From GCA-2708415 sp964353185 (GTDB lineage: Bacteria > Pseudomonadota > Alphaproteobacteria > Micavibrionales > Micavibrionaceae), in contig CAYGUV010000018.1 of the NCBI GenBank assembly GCA_964353185.1, positions 1 to 30,189 of the forward strand: a DNA stretch of 30,189 nucleotides, given 5' to 3'. A model generated the notes under the pieces. It made no database searches. It was given only the letters and a program-made list of their open reading frames with translations, and was not told where the DNA came from. Position 1 is the stretch's first letter. The number at the start of each line of letters is the position of its first letter. The translations under genes were made by a program, and so were the position numbers. Below, in pieces: positions 6,932-15,537 of the stretch.

Positions 6932-7453
6932 ATGACTGATAACAATGATAAAATCCATGTAATCGTAACCGGCGGGACAATTGACAAAGTTTATTGTCCT
7001 TACACGCAAGGAAATATTTTTAAAGAAGAAAGCTGTTTGCCTGATTTTTTCAAAAATAGAATCAATTACGATATCGATGACAACTTCACTCAATTAATGA
7101 TGATAGATAGCCGCGACATGGACAATAATCATCGAAAAGAATTATTAGGAAAAATAGAAGAAATAGATTCCAATAGAATTTTAATTACACATGGCACAGA
7201 CACTATGATCGATACCGCCCTATATATTCAAAATAATATAAAAGATAAAAAGAAAACAATCGTACTTACTGGCTCAATGGTGCCAATGGATGGATTTTAT
7301 TTTAGTGACGCGGGATTCAACCTTGGCTTTGCAATGGCTAGTACGCAACAATCAAATCCTGGTATTTACATCTGTATGAACGGACAAAAATTTACGCCAG
7401 AAACCGTTATAAAAAACGTTAGAAAAAGCCGTTTTGAAACTATTAAAAATTAA
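6932..7453 (+). CDS. Single-domain asparaginase-like protein
   Basis: Matches only the N-terminal domain of L-asparaginase/glutaminase (Asn/Gln amidohydrolase) enzymes. TGGTID (about residues 14-19) carries the nucleophilic Thr, ITHGTDTMIDTA (near 84-95) the second Thr-Asp pair, and VLTGSMVPM (near 108-116) a further family block. Full enzymes have 320-350 residues; here the protein stops at 173, before the C-terminal domain that completes the active site in the classical dimer. No frameshift is evident, and the following DNA encodes a different protein, so it is probably a stand-alone short member of the family. The weak RBS is the GGGG before ATG. Activity and substrate are uncertain. Confidence 0.8.
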   Translation: MTDNNDKIHVIVTGGTIDKVYCPYTQGNIFKEESCLPDFFKNRINYDIDDNFTQLMMIDSRDMDNNHRKELLGKIEEIDSNRILITHGTDTMIDTALYIQNNIKDKKKTIVLTGSMVPMDGFYFSDAGFNLGFAMASTQQSNPGIYICMNGQKFTPETVIKNVRKSRFETIKN

Positions 7454-7458
7454 TTTTT

Positions 7459-8340
7459 ATGAATTTAATCTCTCCCAATATTGCAGGTATAATGACCATA
7501 ATTATTTGGTCTATATCGCCTCTTCTTGTTATTTATTCTGGTGATACTCCGCCTTTTTTGATGGCTTCTATTGCTCTTTTCGTCGCTTCAATCTTGCTCA
7601 TCATAAAATATTCACTAATTGATAAAAACAAACAGATTGATGCCCTTAAACAGCCTTTGAAATATTACCTAATAAACTTATACGGTATAGGTGGGTATAT
7701 TATTTTTTGGTTTCTAGCGTTTAAAAATGCACCAGTCTTTGAAGCCAATATTCTAAATTATTTATGGCCAATATTACTTGTTTTTCTGGCATTAATTTTA
7801 GGAATAGATAAGTTTAGTATCAACAAAATACTAGGGATATTGTTTGGCTTTCTAGGGCTCATTGTCCTTTTTATTTATCAATTAAATTTTAATTTATCTT
7901 ATTTTGCAGGATATATTTTTGCAATTACGGGTGCATTTATTTGGGCATCTTACTCAATAATATTAAAGAAGATTGAAATGAAAAGCGGCTCAATGGCCTA
8001 TTACATGTTGGTTCCCGCTATTTTATTTATGGGATTGCACATTGTTTTTGAAGACGCTTATTTACCAACAAATGTAGAATTTATATTTTTAATATTGCTC
8101 GGGTTTAGCCGTATTTCTTTTTCATTTTGGAATTTTGCTATGAATAAGGGTAACATTCCTTTTGTCGCATCTTTAGCTTATTTCATTCCAATAATATCAA
8201 CATTCTTAATTTACGTTGCTGGCTTTACCCCGAGGAATGAATATATTGTGCTTGGAGCAATGCTTGTAATAATTGGATGCTTAACTGTAAATTTTAACTC
8301 AATCAGAAGAACATATAATGAAAAAAGAAAACGTTATTGA
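7459..8340 (+). CDS. EamA-family (drug/metabolite transporter) permease
   Basis: An inner-membrane protein of 293 residues with about ten hydrophobic helices arranged as two EamA repeats (roughly 5-140 and 150-282). The second repeat begins near YFAGYIFAITGAFIWASYS, the usual duplicated pattern of the drug/metabolite transporter superfamily. It probably exports or imports a small organic solute or amino acid; the substrate cannot be told. It starts six bases after the asparaginase-like gene, so an amino-acid link is tempting but unproven. Its 3' end overlaps nth by 23 bp. The reading frame is very AT-rich compared with dapB or nth, partly because of Ile/Phe/Leu codons in membrane helices. Confidence 0.88.
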   Translation: MNLISPNIAGIMTIIIWSISPLLVIYSGDTPPFLMASIALFVASILLIIKYSLIDKNKQIDALKQPLKYYLINLYGIGGYIIFWFLAFKNAPVFEANILNYLWPILLVFLALILGIDKFSINKILGILFGFLGLIVLFIYQLNFNLSYFAGYIFAITGAFIWASYSIILKKIEMKSGSMAYYMLVPAILFMGLHIVFEDAYLPTNVEFIFLILLGFSRISFSFWNFAMNKGNIPFVASLAYFIPIISTFLIYVAGFTPRNEYIVLGAMLVIIGCLTVNFNSIRRTYNEKRKRY

Positions 8341-8950
8341 ATTCTTCACACGTATGAAGGCTTTAAACCCTGAACCGAAGGGGGAGTTAGATTACGTGAA
8401 TCCATTTACCCTTTTGGTTGCGGTTGTATTATCCGCGCAAGCAACGGATGTTGGCGTCAACAAAGCAACCCCCGCTCTTTTCGCTGCGGCAGATACCCCC
8501 GAAAAAATGGTTGCATTAGGGGAAGATAAAATCCGGGATTTTATTAAAACAATTGGACTCTTCAATGCGAAAGCCAAGAATGTCTTTAAACTCTCTCAAA
8601 TATTGATTAATGAGTATGACAGCCAAGTTCCTGAGGATAGGGATGAGCTTGTAAAACTCCCCGGTGTAGGGCGTAAAACTGCTAATGTTGTAGTCAGCAT
8701 GGCCTTTGGTCAGCCAACAATTGCGGTAGACACCCATATTTTCCGTGTTTCAAACCGTACTGGATTAGCCAAAGGCAATAATGTTGATATTGTAGAAGCA
8801 AAGCTTGAAAAAGTTGTCCCCGATGAATTTAAATTTCATTGTCACCACTGGCTAATATTACATGGACGTTATATTTGCAAAGCGAGGAAGCCCGACTGTG
8901 CCAATTGCCATGTCTATGACTTGTGCATATTCAAAGATAAAACAGCATAA
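8318..8950 (+). CDS. nth: Endonuclease III (DNA glycosylase/AP lyase)
   Basis: Base-excision repair enzyme that removes oxidised pyrimidines and cleaves abasic sites. The 210 residues align with E. coli Nth without offset. The helix-hairpin-helix LPGVGRKTANVV holds catalytic Lys120, and VDTH holds Asp138. The [4Fe-4S] cluster cysteines are C187, C194, C197 and C203 (C-x6-C-x2-C-x5-C). The ATG lies inside the end of the EamA gene (23-bp overlap), so the two are likely cotranscribed. A terminator follows directly. Confidence 0.98.
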   Translation: MKKENVIEFFTRMKALNPEPKGELDYVNPFTLLVAVVLSAQATDVGVNKATPALFAAADTPEKMVALGEDKIRDFIKTIGLFNAKAKNVFKLSQILINEYDSQVPEDRDELVKLPGVGRKTANVVVSMAFGQPTIAVDTHIFRVSNRTGLAKGNNVDIVEAKLEKVVPDEFKFHCHHWLILHGRYICKARKPDCANCHVYDLCIFKDKTA

Positions 8951-8978
8951 AAAAACGGGCTGTAAAAGCCCGCTTTTA
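8951..8978. terminator. Bidirectional intrinsic terminator between nth and bactofilin
   Basis: CGGGCT (8956-8961) pairs with AGCCCG (8967-8972) across a five-base loop. An A run precedes it and T residues follow, so it works in both directions and is strongest leftward (seven T on the minus strand). It serves the convergent nth and bactofilin genes. Confidence 0.85.
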
Positions 8979-9000
8979 AAAATTTATTTAGCGTTTAAAA

Positions 9001-9762
9001 TTAAGCCGCTGATTTTGCACCACTGAAGGGAAGCTCAGCTGAGCTGTCCGTGGATGCTTTGCTTGATTTAGAACCAGTTTTCTTTGTGCTGATTTTATTT
9101 GCGTTTGCAGAACCAATTGGCGCAATTGTCCCATCAACAGACGCACCAACTTCTACAGCCAATTCTTTATAAGAAATTGTCCCGCTGATTTGGCCAGTTG
9201 ATTGAATTGTCAAACGACCCGAAACAGTTATATCGCCTTCAAATTTACCTGCGATGTTCGCTTCTTCAATTTCAACAGTGCCGTAAAACGCGCCTGATTC
9301 AGAAATATCCAAAACATTACCACCTTTTAGTGTTGCTTCCACTGTACCATCGACGATCAAATGTTCACATTCTTCGATTTCACCAGAAAGAGTAATCCCC
9401 TTACCAATCATCAATTTACGCTCAGAATCACCACCTGTTGATGACATAGAATAACCAGATCCACCAGTTGAACCAGGGTAGCTACCTGGATATGCAGGGC
9501 GACTTGGTTGGCCAGTTGCCTGTGCAGGTGTGCGTTGGAAATTGTTATTAGGAATATCTACGCGCGCATTTGCATCGCCCGATTGATTTTCCGTTGATTT
9601 TTCGTCTTTGTTTTCCGCTTGAGCGTTCATTGGTTTTTCGTCCTTTTTTATGGGTTGATTTGAGTTATTAATATTTTGAGGCGCATTTTCTTGCTTTTCA
9701 GAACTGTTTTCTACAGCACTGCTTTCGCTACTCTCTGTTTCGTTTTTAGCGCGATGAAACAT
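9001..9762 (-). CDS. Bactofilin (polymer-forming cytoskeletal protein)
   Basis: Bactofilins self-assemble, without nucleotide, into filaments that position cell-envelope or morphogenetic machinery. The 253-residue protein has a long polar Gln/Asn/Ser/Pro-rich N-terminal tail (about 1-113). A right-handed beta-helix domain follows (about 114-222), with the short repeats typical of DUF583: GKGITLSGEIEECEHLIVDG, then TVEA, IEEANIAGKFEGDITVSGRL and SGTISY. A Lys/Ser-rich C-terminal tail ends it. The tail is much longer than in minimal bactofilins and may serve membrane or partner binding. AAAGGGG lies just before the ATG. It is monocistronic, with its own promoter and terminator. Confidence 0.92.
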   Translation of the reverse strand: MFHRAKNETESSESSAVENSSEKQENAPQNINNSNQPIKKDEKPMNAQAENKDEKSTENQSGDANARVDIPNNNFQRTPAQATGQPSRPAYPGSYPGSTGGSGYSMSSTGGDSERKLMIGKGITLSGEIEECEHLIVDGTVEATLKGGNVLDISESGAFYGTVEIEEANIAGKFEGDITVSGRLTIQSTGQISGTISYKELAVEVGASVDGTIAPIGSANANKISTKKTGSKSSKASTDSSAELPFSGAKSAA

Positions 9763-9784
9763 ATTTTGTCCCCTTTACGTTTAA

Positions 9785-9814
9785 ATTATCAAATATTTAT
9801 TTGAGTATCGGCAA
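9785..9814 (-). promoter_or_regulatory. Probable sigma-70 promoter of the bactofilin gene
   Basis: Read leftward, TTGCCG (complement of 9809-9814), an 18-base spacer and GATAAT (complement of 9785-9790) form a good -35/-10 pair, about 20 bases before the bactofilin ATG region. No operator is recognisable. Confidence 0.45.
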
Positions 9815-9959
9815 CGTAACAAACATGGCTAAATATGCCAAGACAATTCGTGTCGTTTTTTCAATAAATATTCTATTCTTTTGATTTTATTATCTTTTTA
9901 CATTAAATTACTTGTACATAAATAATTGCCAGTAAATAAGGCTTTTAAAAGGATTTAGT

Positions 9960-11090
9960 ATGACATTACGCATTATTGAGATATCCGCCCCCAGTGATTC
10001 TTCCGAAAAAATACGAAAATTAGCTGAGCATTATAATGCAATAGATGTATGGCATACTGAGAATAAAAAATGGTTTGGCAAGCGAGAAAACCCTCGCGAA
10101 ACGACACGTATCCTAATTGATGTTGCAAATCAGCAGGACCTTATGGACGCCCTACAAAGGACTGTAAAAGATAACGATGATTGGCGGATTATGATGATCC
10201 CTGTTGAGGCCACTTTGCCTAAGCCTGTCGACCAAAAAAATGAGGAAAAGAAAGAACACATTGAAAACGAACAGAAAAAAAGTGATGGGTCCTTTATAGG
10301 AAAAGCAAAATCTGGCATCAAAGCATGGTTTAAATTTTTAAATTTAAAAAGCATCCTGCAAGGATCTGTCACCCGTGAAGAACTGCTCAGTGATATGGAA
10401 GCAGGTGGAAAACTCAACTTTGATTATATTGTATTGGTCTTTTTATCCTCTATCGTTGCGGGCGTTGGCCTTATCCAAAGTGATGTTGCCATTATCATCG
10501 GTGCCATGGTTATCGCTCCGCTCCTTGGCCCTAACCTCGCCCTATCATTCAGTGCCGCGTTGGGAGACAAGGAATTATTTACAAAAGCTGTTATAACTAA
10601 TATCGTCGGTGTATCTTTCACATTATTAGTATCCATTATTGCAGGTTTTTTCATACCCGAAGCAACAATCACAGCCAGTGACGAGCTAATGAGCAGAACA
10701 AATGTCAGCTACGCCAGTATTGCCCTTGCCTTGGCCGCGGGGGGCGCCGCTGTTTTGTCATTAACCACGGGTGTTTCAAGCGCACTAGTGGGTGTTATGG
10801 TTGCGGTGGCTCTTTTACCGCCCGCTGTTGCTCTGGGACTAACAATTGGAAACGCGCAATGGAACCTGGCCTTAGGCACGGGTCTATTGTTGGCCACCAA
10901 TATTGTTTGCATTAACTTAGCAGCCCTAACAGTTTTTCGTTTAAAAGGTATTAAACCGCGTACTTGGTACGAAGAAAAGAATGCCAAAAAAGCCTCCCGC
11001 ACAAACCTTATTTTCTGGTTAGGGCTCTTGGCTGTTCTGGCTATCCTTATTTGGCTTAAAAACAGTTATTTTGAAATTTCTACGTTTTAA
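9960..11090 (+). CDS. DUF389 / TIGR00341 family membrane protein
   Basis: Inner-membrane protein of unknown function, 376 residues. The N-terminal third (about 1-105) is a soluble alpha/beta domain, followed by a Lys/Glu-rich linker (about 85-115). A conserved multi-helix core begins at FDYIVLVFLSSIVAGVGLI and contains the family hallmark IIIGAMVIAPLLGPNLALS, then Gly/Ala-rich helices with LTTGVSSALVGVMVAVALL. A last helix near the C-terminus (LIFWLGLLAVLAILIWL) closes it. AAAAGGA at 9947-9953 supports the ATG. It converges with uvrC, only three bases separating the stops. The family is widespread but functionally uncharacterised. Confidence 0.9.
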   Translation: MTLRIIEISAPSDSSEKIRKLAEHYNAIDVWHTENKKWFGKRENPRETTRILIDVANQQDLMDALQRTVKDNDDWRIMMIPVEATLPKPVDQKNEEKKEHIENEQKKSDGSFIGKAKSGIKAWFKFLNLKSILQGSVTREELLSDMEAGGKLNFDYIVLVFLSSIVAGVGLIQSDVAIIIGAMVIAPLLGPNLALSFSAALGDKELFTKAVITNIVGVSFTLLVSIIAGFFIPEATITASDELMSRTNVSYASIALALAAGGAAVLSLTTGVSSALVGVMVAVALLPPAVALGLTIGNAQWNLALGTGLLLATNIVCINLAALTVFRLKGIKPRTWYEEKNAKKASRTNLIFWLGLLAVLAILIWLKNSYFEISTF

Positions 11091-11093
11091 AAC

Positions 11094-12956
11094 TTATTTC
11101 TCATTGAAAAAATCATAAATTACTTGTGCCTTTGCTTTGGATACACCATCCACCTGCATCAAATCTTTTATACCTGCACGTGCCACTTCTTTTGCAGATC
11201 CAAAATGTTGTAACAACGCTTTCTTGCGCTTTGCACCAATGCCTGCAATCTGATCCAAAGGAGATTTAGATATATCATTTTTACGGCGTGAACGATGCGC
11301 CCCAATCGCAAAGCGGTGAACCTCATCCCGAAGTCGCTGCAAATAATGAAGGGTGGGATCATTCAAGGGCAGCTGAAACGATGGCTTTCCATCCAAAAAG
11401 AACTCCTCACGCCCTGCGTTTCTGTCTTCACCTTTGGCGATACAAACAACCGTCAGCTTTTCATAAACTCCTAACTCCTCCAGTGTTTCTTTAACCGCGC
11501 TAAATTGCCCTTTACCACCATCGATTAACAATAGATCAGGCCATGTTTCATCGCCGACCTCTACGCCTTCTTTTAAGGCCCGGCCAAAGCGACGCTCCAT
11601 GACCTCACGCATCATGCCGTAATCATCCGCCTCCCCAGCTTCCCGAATATTAAATTTTCGATATGCGTTTTTGATAAAACCCTCTTCCCCTGCGACAATC
11701 ATTCCGCCCACCATATTCGTTCCTGAAATATGCGAGTTGTCATACACTTCAATACGTTTAGGCGGCGCGTCTAAATCAAATAAATCTGCAACCGCTTTTA
11801 AATGGCGGGTTTCACTTGCGCGCTCTGTTATATTTCGTTTCAACGCATCTTGCGCATTGCGCGCTACAAAATCAATTAAGCGTTTGCGCTTTCCACGCGA
11901 TGGTTTTGATATTGTAACTTTACCGCGGTCGCGCTTGGTTGATAAGGCTTCACTTAAAAGATCACTTTCTGTCGGCGTGTGGGAGGTGAAAATTTGTATG
12001 GGCACCGGTTTGTTATCATAAAACTGGGCAATAAAATCAGCCATAATATCTTCTTGGCTTTCTTCGGAATCATGGCGCGGAAAATATGCACAATTCCCAA
12101 AATTTTGCCCCCCTCTAAAAAAGAATACCTGCACACAGGAACGCCCCTCGGTCTGTGCCAAAGAAATCACATCAACATCCCCTATTCCTTCTAGGTTGAT
12201 ATCTTGTTGCACTTGCACTGCGGTTAGGGCTTTAATTTGGTCTCGATACTCTGCTGCCTGCTCAAAATCTTCGTTCTTACTGGCCTGATCCATTTTCTGG
12301 ACAAAATGTTCTTGGACGGCTTTGCTCTCTCCATTCAAAAATTTACGCGCTTGTTCTACCTGATCGGCATACTCCTTTTGGCTTACAAAATCCATACAAG
12401 GAGCCGTGCATCTTTTGATATGATATTGCAAACAGGGGCGCTTCCGATTGCTAAAAATACTGTCGGAACAGTTTCTTAATTTAAACGCCCGTTGCAACGT
12501 ATCAATCGTACGATTTACCGCACCTGCGGACGCAAAAGGCCCAAAATACTCTCCCTTTGGTTTACGGGCTCCACGGTGCTTTGTCACTTGGGCATAATCA
12601 TGGTCCCCCGTGATTAAGATGTAAGGGAATGATTTGTCGTCTCTAAGTAAAATATTATAACGCGGCTTCAGCTTTTTGATTAAATTAGACTCAAGTAACA
12701 AAGCTTCTACTTCGGTATGGGTATGCACAACCTCCATTTTAGCCGTATAAGCCACCATCCGTTGAAGACGGCTCGGTAGCTTATCAACATGGGTGTAGCT
12801 AATGACACGCTTTTTAAGGGCCTTGGCCTTACCAACGTATAATACATCACCATTTTCAGCCAACATACGATATACGCCCGGGGTCACAGGCAGCGTATTG
12901 GCAAAATCTCGGATTACTTGAGCGCCGTTTTTCAAGGATGGGGCAATATTTGTCAT
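11094..12956 (-). CDS. uvrC: Excinuclease ABC subunit C
   Basis: Makes both incisions around bulky DNA lesions in nucleotide-excision repair with UvrA and UvrB. The 620-residue protein has the GIY-YIG nuclease domain for the 3' cut (PGVYRM...VLYVGKAKALKKRV, about 25-55). The UVR motif that binds UvrB lies near residues 210-240 (AEYRDQIKAL). The RNase H-like domain for the 5' cut contains YDNSHISGTNMVGGMIV and LLIDGGKGQ, and tandem helix-hairpin-helix motifs end the protein. Length is typical. No strong Shine-Dalgarno precedes this ATG, so the exact start is slightly uncertain. Confidence 0.98.
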   Translation of the reverse strand: MTNIAPSLKNGAQVIRDFANTLPVTPGVYRMLAENGDVLYVGKAKALKKRVISYTHVDKLPSRLQRMVAYTAKMEVVHTHTEVEALLLESNLIKKLKPRYNILLRDDKSFPYILITGDHDYAQVTKHRGARKPKGEYFGPFASAGAVNRTIDTLQRAFKLRNCSDSIFSNRKRPCLQYHIKRCTAPCMDFVSQKEYADQVEQARKFLNGESKAVQEHFVQKMDQASKNEDFEQAAEYRDQIKALTAVQVQQDINLEGIGDVDVISLAQTEGRSCVQVFFFRGGQNFGNCAYFPRHDSEESQEDIMADFIAQFYDNKPVPIQIFTSHTPTESDLLSEALSTKRDRGKVTISKPSRGKRKRLIDFVARNAQDALKRNITERASETRHLKAVADLFDLDAPPKRIEVYDNSHISGTNMVGGMIVAGEEGFIKNAYRKFNIREAGEADDYGMMREVMERRFGRALKEGVEVGDETWPDLLLIDGGKGQFSAVKETLEELGVYEKLTVVCIAKGEDRNAGREEFFLDGKPSFQLPLNDPTLHYLQRLRDEVHRFAIGAHRSRRKNDISKSPLDQIAGIGAKRKKALLQHFGSAKEVARAGIKDLMQVDGVSKAKAQVIYDFFNEK

Positions 12957-13070
12957 TATTTGTGGATTTTATGACAGGTTTATTCATTTCGCAACTTGCA
13001 AGAATGCTTCAGCTATGGTTTAAACAATAATCTATTATTTAAGTATATCGATTACGTAAGTTATAGAAGT

Positions 13071-13155
13071 GGGGCTGTGGCGGAATGGTAGACGCTGCGG
13101 ACTTAAAATCCGTTGACCTTAGGTCGTGGGGGTTCAAGTCCCCCCAGCCCCACCA
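13071..13155 (+). tRNA. tRNA-Leu (anticodon UAA)
   Basis: The acceptor stem GGGGCTG (13071-13077) pairs with CAGCCCC (13145-13151), followed by discriminator A and an encoded CCA (13153-13155). The anticodon loop CTTAAAA gives anticodon UAA, which reads UUA and UUG leucine codons. A long variable arm (GACCTTAGGTC) and the T arm GGTTCAAGTCC confirm a class II tRNA-Leu. No integrase or att duplication is seen beside it. Confidence 0.97.
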
Positions 13156-13189
13156 CTTCAATACCCATCACTTAGGACTATTTTTTTAA

Positions 13190-14323
13190 CTACGCTTCTT
13201 TGCGATTTACGACTTCGCCGCGCGTAGGTTGGTCTAATTCTTTTGCAGAATCTTTAAAGCTATCGATTTTTTTGTGCAAAGATTCCATATCAATCACATG
13301 ACGAAAATCTGCGTCGTTGCCATTTGCTAATGCTTCTAAGACATCGTTTATTTCTTCCATCTCAATCATTTTAATCGATGGCTTAATATCATTTTCGGCA
13401 CAAAGGTCTAAAACCTCTTGCGTTTCTTTGATGCCTCCAATTAATGATCCTGCAATTTGAATACGATTAAAAACCAAAGGCCCTGGCGAGAACTCAGGGA
13501 ATTTGATCATATTGCCGACAATTACAATGGTTGAATTTGTTTTCATTACACCGATATATGGCTCAATATCATGAGGGACTGGAATTGTGTTTATTAATAA
13601 ATCAACACTCTGTGTGGCTTCTTCCATTTCCTCATCATTTTTTGAAATAACCACTTTATCCGCACCCATTTCTAAGATTTCATCTTTTTTATCTTCGCTG
13701 CGTGTAAAAGCAATAACTTCTGCGCCTAGGGCTTTTCCTAATTTTATAGCCATATGCCCAAGACCACCGATGCCTGCTACACCCAATGTTTTACCTTTTT
13801 TAAGCCCCCAATGACGCATTGGGGAATAGACCGTAATTCCCGCGCACATGATTGGACCTGCATATTTGGGATCTAACTTTTTAGGAATTGTTAAACCAAA
13901 TTCTTCCCTGACCACCATATTAGATGTATATCCCCCATACGTATTCGTTCCATCAGGATTTTTTGTTCCGTTGTAGGTCAAAGTACAACTTTTAGGGCCT
14001 TGGCAATAATTTTCTACATTATCTTTGCAAGGGTCACATTCCATGCAGCTATTTACCATGCAACCTACACCAATTAAATCACCCTTTTTAAATTTTGTGA
14101 CACCTTCACCAATTTTGGTAACTTCACCTAAAATTTCGTGCCCTGGAACACATGGGTAAATAGAATTACCCCAATCATTTTTAATCTGATGCAAATCTGA
14201 ATGGCAAACGCCACAATAAAGAACTTTAAATTCAACCTCTCCCTCACGGGCATCCTGTCTTTCAAATTTAACAGGCTCTAAATCTATATCTGCTGATTCT
14301 GTTCCATATCCGTAAACTTGCAT
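13190..14323 (-). CDS. Zinc-dependent NAD(P) alcohol/aldehyde dehydrogenase (YahK/CAD type)
   Basis: Medium-chain dehydrogenase, probably an NADPH-dependent aldehyde reductase of the YahK/Ahr and cinnamyl-alcohol group. Catalytic zinc ligands lie in CGVCHSDLHQ and VPGHEILGEV. The structural zinc lobe has four Cys (CMECDPCKDNVENYC). The Rossmann motif GVAGIGGLGHMAIKLGKALG follows. At 377 residues it exceeds the usual 340-350 because of a charged C-terminal extension of about 25 residues after HVIDM. AGGAGAA lies just before the ATG, fixing the start. It stands alone, leftward, between tRNA-Leu and the nrd operon terminator. The physiological aldehyde is unknown. Confidence 0.92.
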   Translation of the reverse strand: MQVYGYGTESADIDLEPVKFERQDAREGEVEFKVLYCGVCHSDLHQIKNDWGNSIYPCVPGHEILGEVTKIGEGVTKFKKGDLIGVGCMVNSCMECDPCKDNVENYCQGPKSCTLTYNGTKNPDGTNTYGGYTSNMVVREEFGLTIPKKLDPKYAGPIMCAGITVYSPMRHWGLKKGKTLGVAGIGGLGHMAIKLGKALGAEVIAFTRSEDKKDEILEMGADKVVISKNDEEMEEATQSVDLLINTIPVPHDIEPYIGVMKTNSTIVIVGNMIKFPEFSPGPLVFNRIQIAGSLIGGIKETQEVLDLCAENDIKPSIKMIEMEEINDVLEALANGNDADFRHVIDMESLHKKIDSFKDSAKELDQPTRGEVVNRKEA

Positions 14324-14453
14324 AACTTCTCCTAATGTATTTATTGTCTGTGTTGATGATCTAACGTAAGTACAATGAAATTGTTCCGCACCTAATCTGG
14401 ATCTATACGCGATGAGGGTTTATGTAGTTTTAATCTGCAAGATTTATATAAAA

Positions 14454-14487
14454 CAAAAAAAGCTCCTATCTTTTCAACAGGAGCTTT
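14454..14487 (-). terminator. Intrinsic terminator of the nrd operon
   Basis: Read leftward, AGCTCCT and AGGAGCT (complements of 14479-14485 and 14461-14467) form a perfect seven-base stem followed by a run of T. It lies about 20 bases after the nrdF stop. Confidence 0.9.
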
Positions 14488-14506
14488 GGATTGAGTTTAA
14501 TTATAA

Positions 14507-15496
14507 TTAGAAATCCCAATCATCATCTTCTGTCTCAACCGCTTTACCGATCACATAAGATGAGCCTGATCCGGAGAAGAAATCATGGTTTTCATCCGCG
14601 TTTGGTGACAAGGCAGAGAGAATGGCAGGATTCACTTTAGTCATTTCCTCTGGAAACATCGGATCAAAGCCTAAATTCATTAATGCTTTGTTGGCATTAT
14701 AATGAAGGAAACATTTAACATCTTCGGTTAAGCCCACATCATCATATAAAGATTCTGCGTATTTCACTTCGTTATCATATAACTCCAACATCATAGAAAT
14801 TGCGTAATCTTTGATTTCCATCTGTTCCATCGGCGTTAGTTCATTATATCCTTTTTGGAATTTATATCCGACATAGTATCCATGAACAGCTTCATCGCGG
14901 ATAATCAAACGGATCAAATCCGCTGTATTCGTCAATTTTGCACGACTTGAAAGGTACATAGGCAAGTAAAACCCTGAATAGAATAAAAAGCTTTCAAGGA
15001 AAACACTGGCTACTTTTTTCTTTAATGGTGTATCAGCATCATATTCATCTAAAATTAAAGATGCTTTGCGTTGAAGATATTTATTTTCTTCTGCCCACAA
15101 GAATGCTTCGTCAATATCCCGTGATGTACATAATGTTGAGAAAATAGAAGAATATGAACGCGCATGTACAGACTCCATAAAGGCAATATTTGTCAGCACA
15201 GCCTCTTCATGTGGTGTAATCGCATCTTCCATCAATTTAGGGGCACCAACATTGGCCTGAATTGTATCTAATAATGTCAAACCAGTGAAAACACGAATAA
15301 CTAAACGTTGCTCTTGCCCTGTTAAAGACGCCCACGATTGCACATCATTGGATAATGGCACTTTTTCGGGCAACCAGAAATTTGCCGTAAGACGATTCCA
15401 AACTTCTAAATCTTTTTCATCTTTTAATTTGTTCCAGTTAATTGCTTGAACACGGCTAATGTAATTTGTTTCAACTACTTTTAAATTGGCTGTCAT
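14507..15496 (-). CDS. nrdF: Class Ib ribonucleotide reductase, beta subunit (NrdF)
   Basis: Carries the Mn2 (or Fe2) tyrosyl-radical cofactor that starts ribonucleotide reduction in NrdE. The 329 residues follow E. coli NrdF closely: AINWNK, EVWNRLTANFWLPEKVPLSND, TPHEEAVLTNIAFMESVHARS, FLESFLFYSGFYLPMY and IIRDEAVHGYYVGYKFQKG, which hold the metal ligands. The C-terminal tail ETEDDDWDF docks onto NrdE. AAGGAAGG precedes the ATG. It is the last gene of nrdH-nrdI-nrdE-nrdF and is followed by a terminator. It has about ten extra N-terminal residues relative to E. coli. Confidence 0.97.
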   Translation of the reverse strand: MTANLKVVETNYISRVQAINWNKLKDEKDLEVWNRLTANFWLPEKVPLSNDVQSWASLTGQEQRLVIRVFTGLTLLDTIQANVGAPKLMEDAITPHEEAVLTNIAFMESVHARSYSSIFSTLCTSRDIDEAFLWAEENKYLQRKASLILDEYDADTPLKKKVASVFLESFLFYSGFYLPMYLSSRAKLTNTADLIRLIIRDEAVHGYYVGYKFQKGYNELTPMEQMEIKDYAISMMLELYDNEVKYAESLYDDVGLTEDVKCFLHYNANKALMNLGFDPMFPEEMTKVNPAILSALSPNADENHDFFSGSGSSYVIGKAVETEDDDWDF

Positions 15497-15537
15497 GTTA
15501 TTTCCTTCCTTATTAAAATACTGATTATTCTCATGCG

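Noticed and set aside
13071..13200. tRNA-Leu as an integration site
   Set aside because: No duplicated tRNA 3' end and no integrase gene were found in the window.
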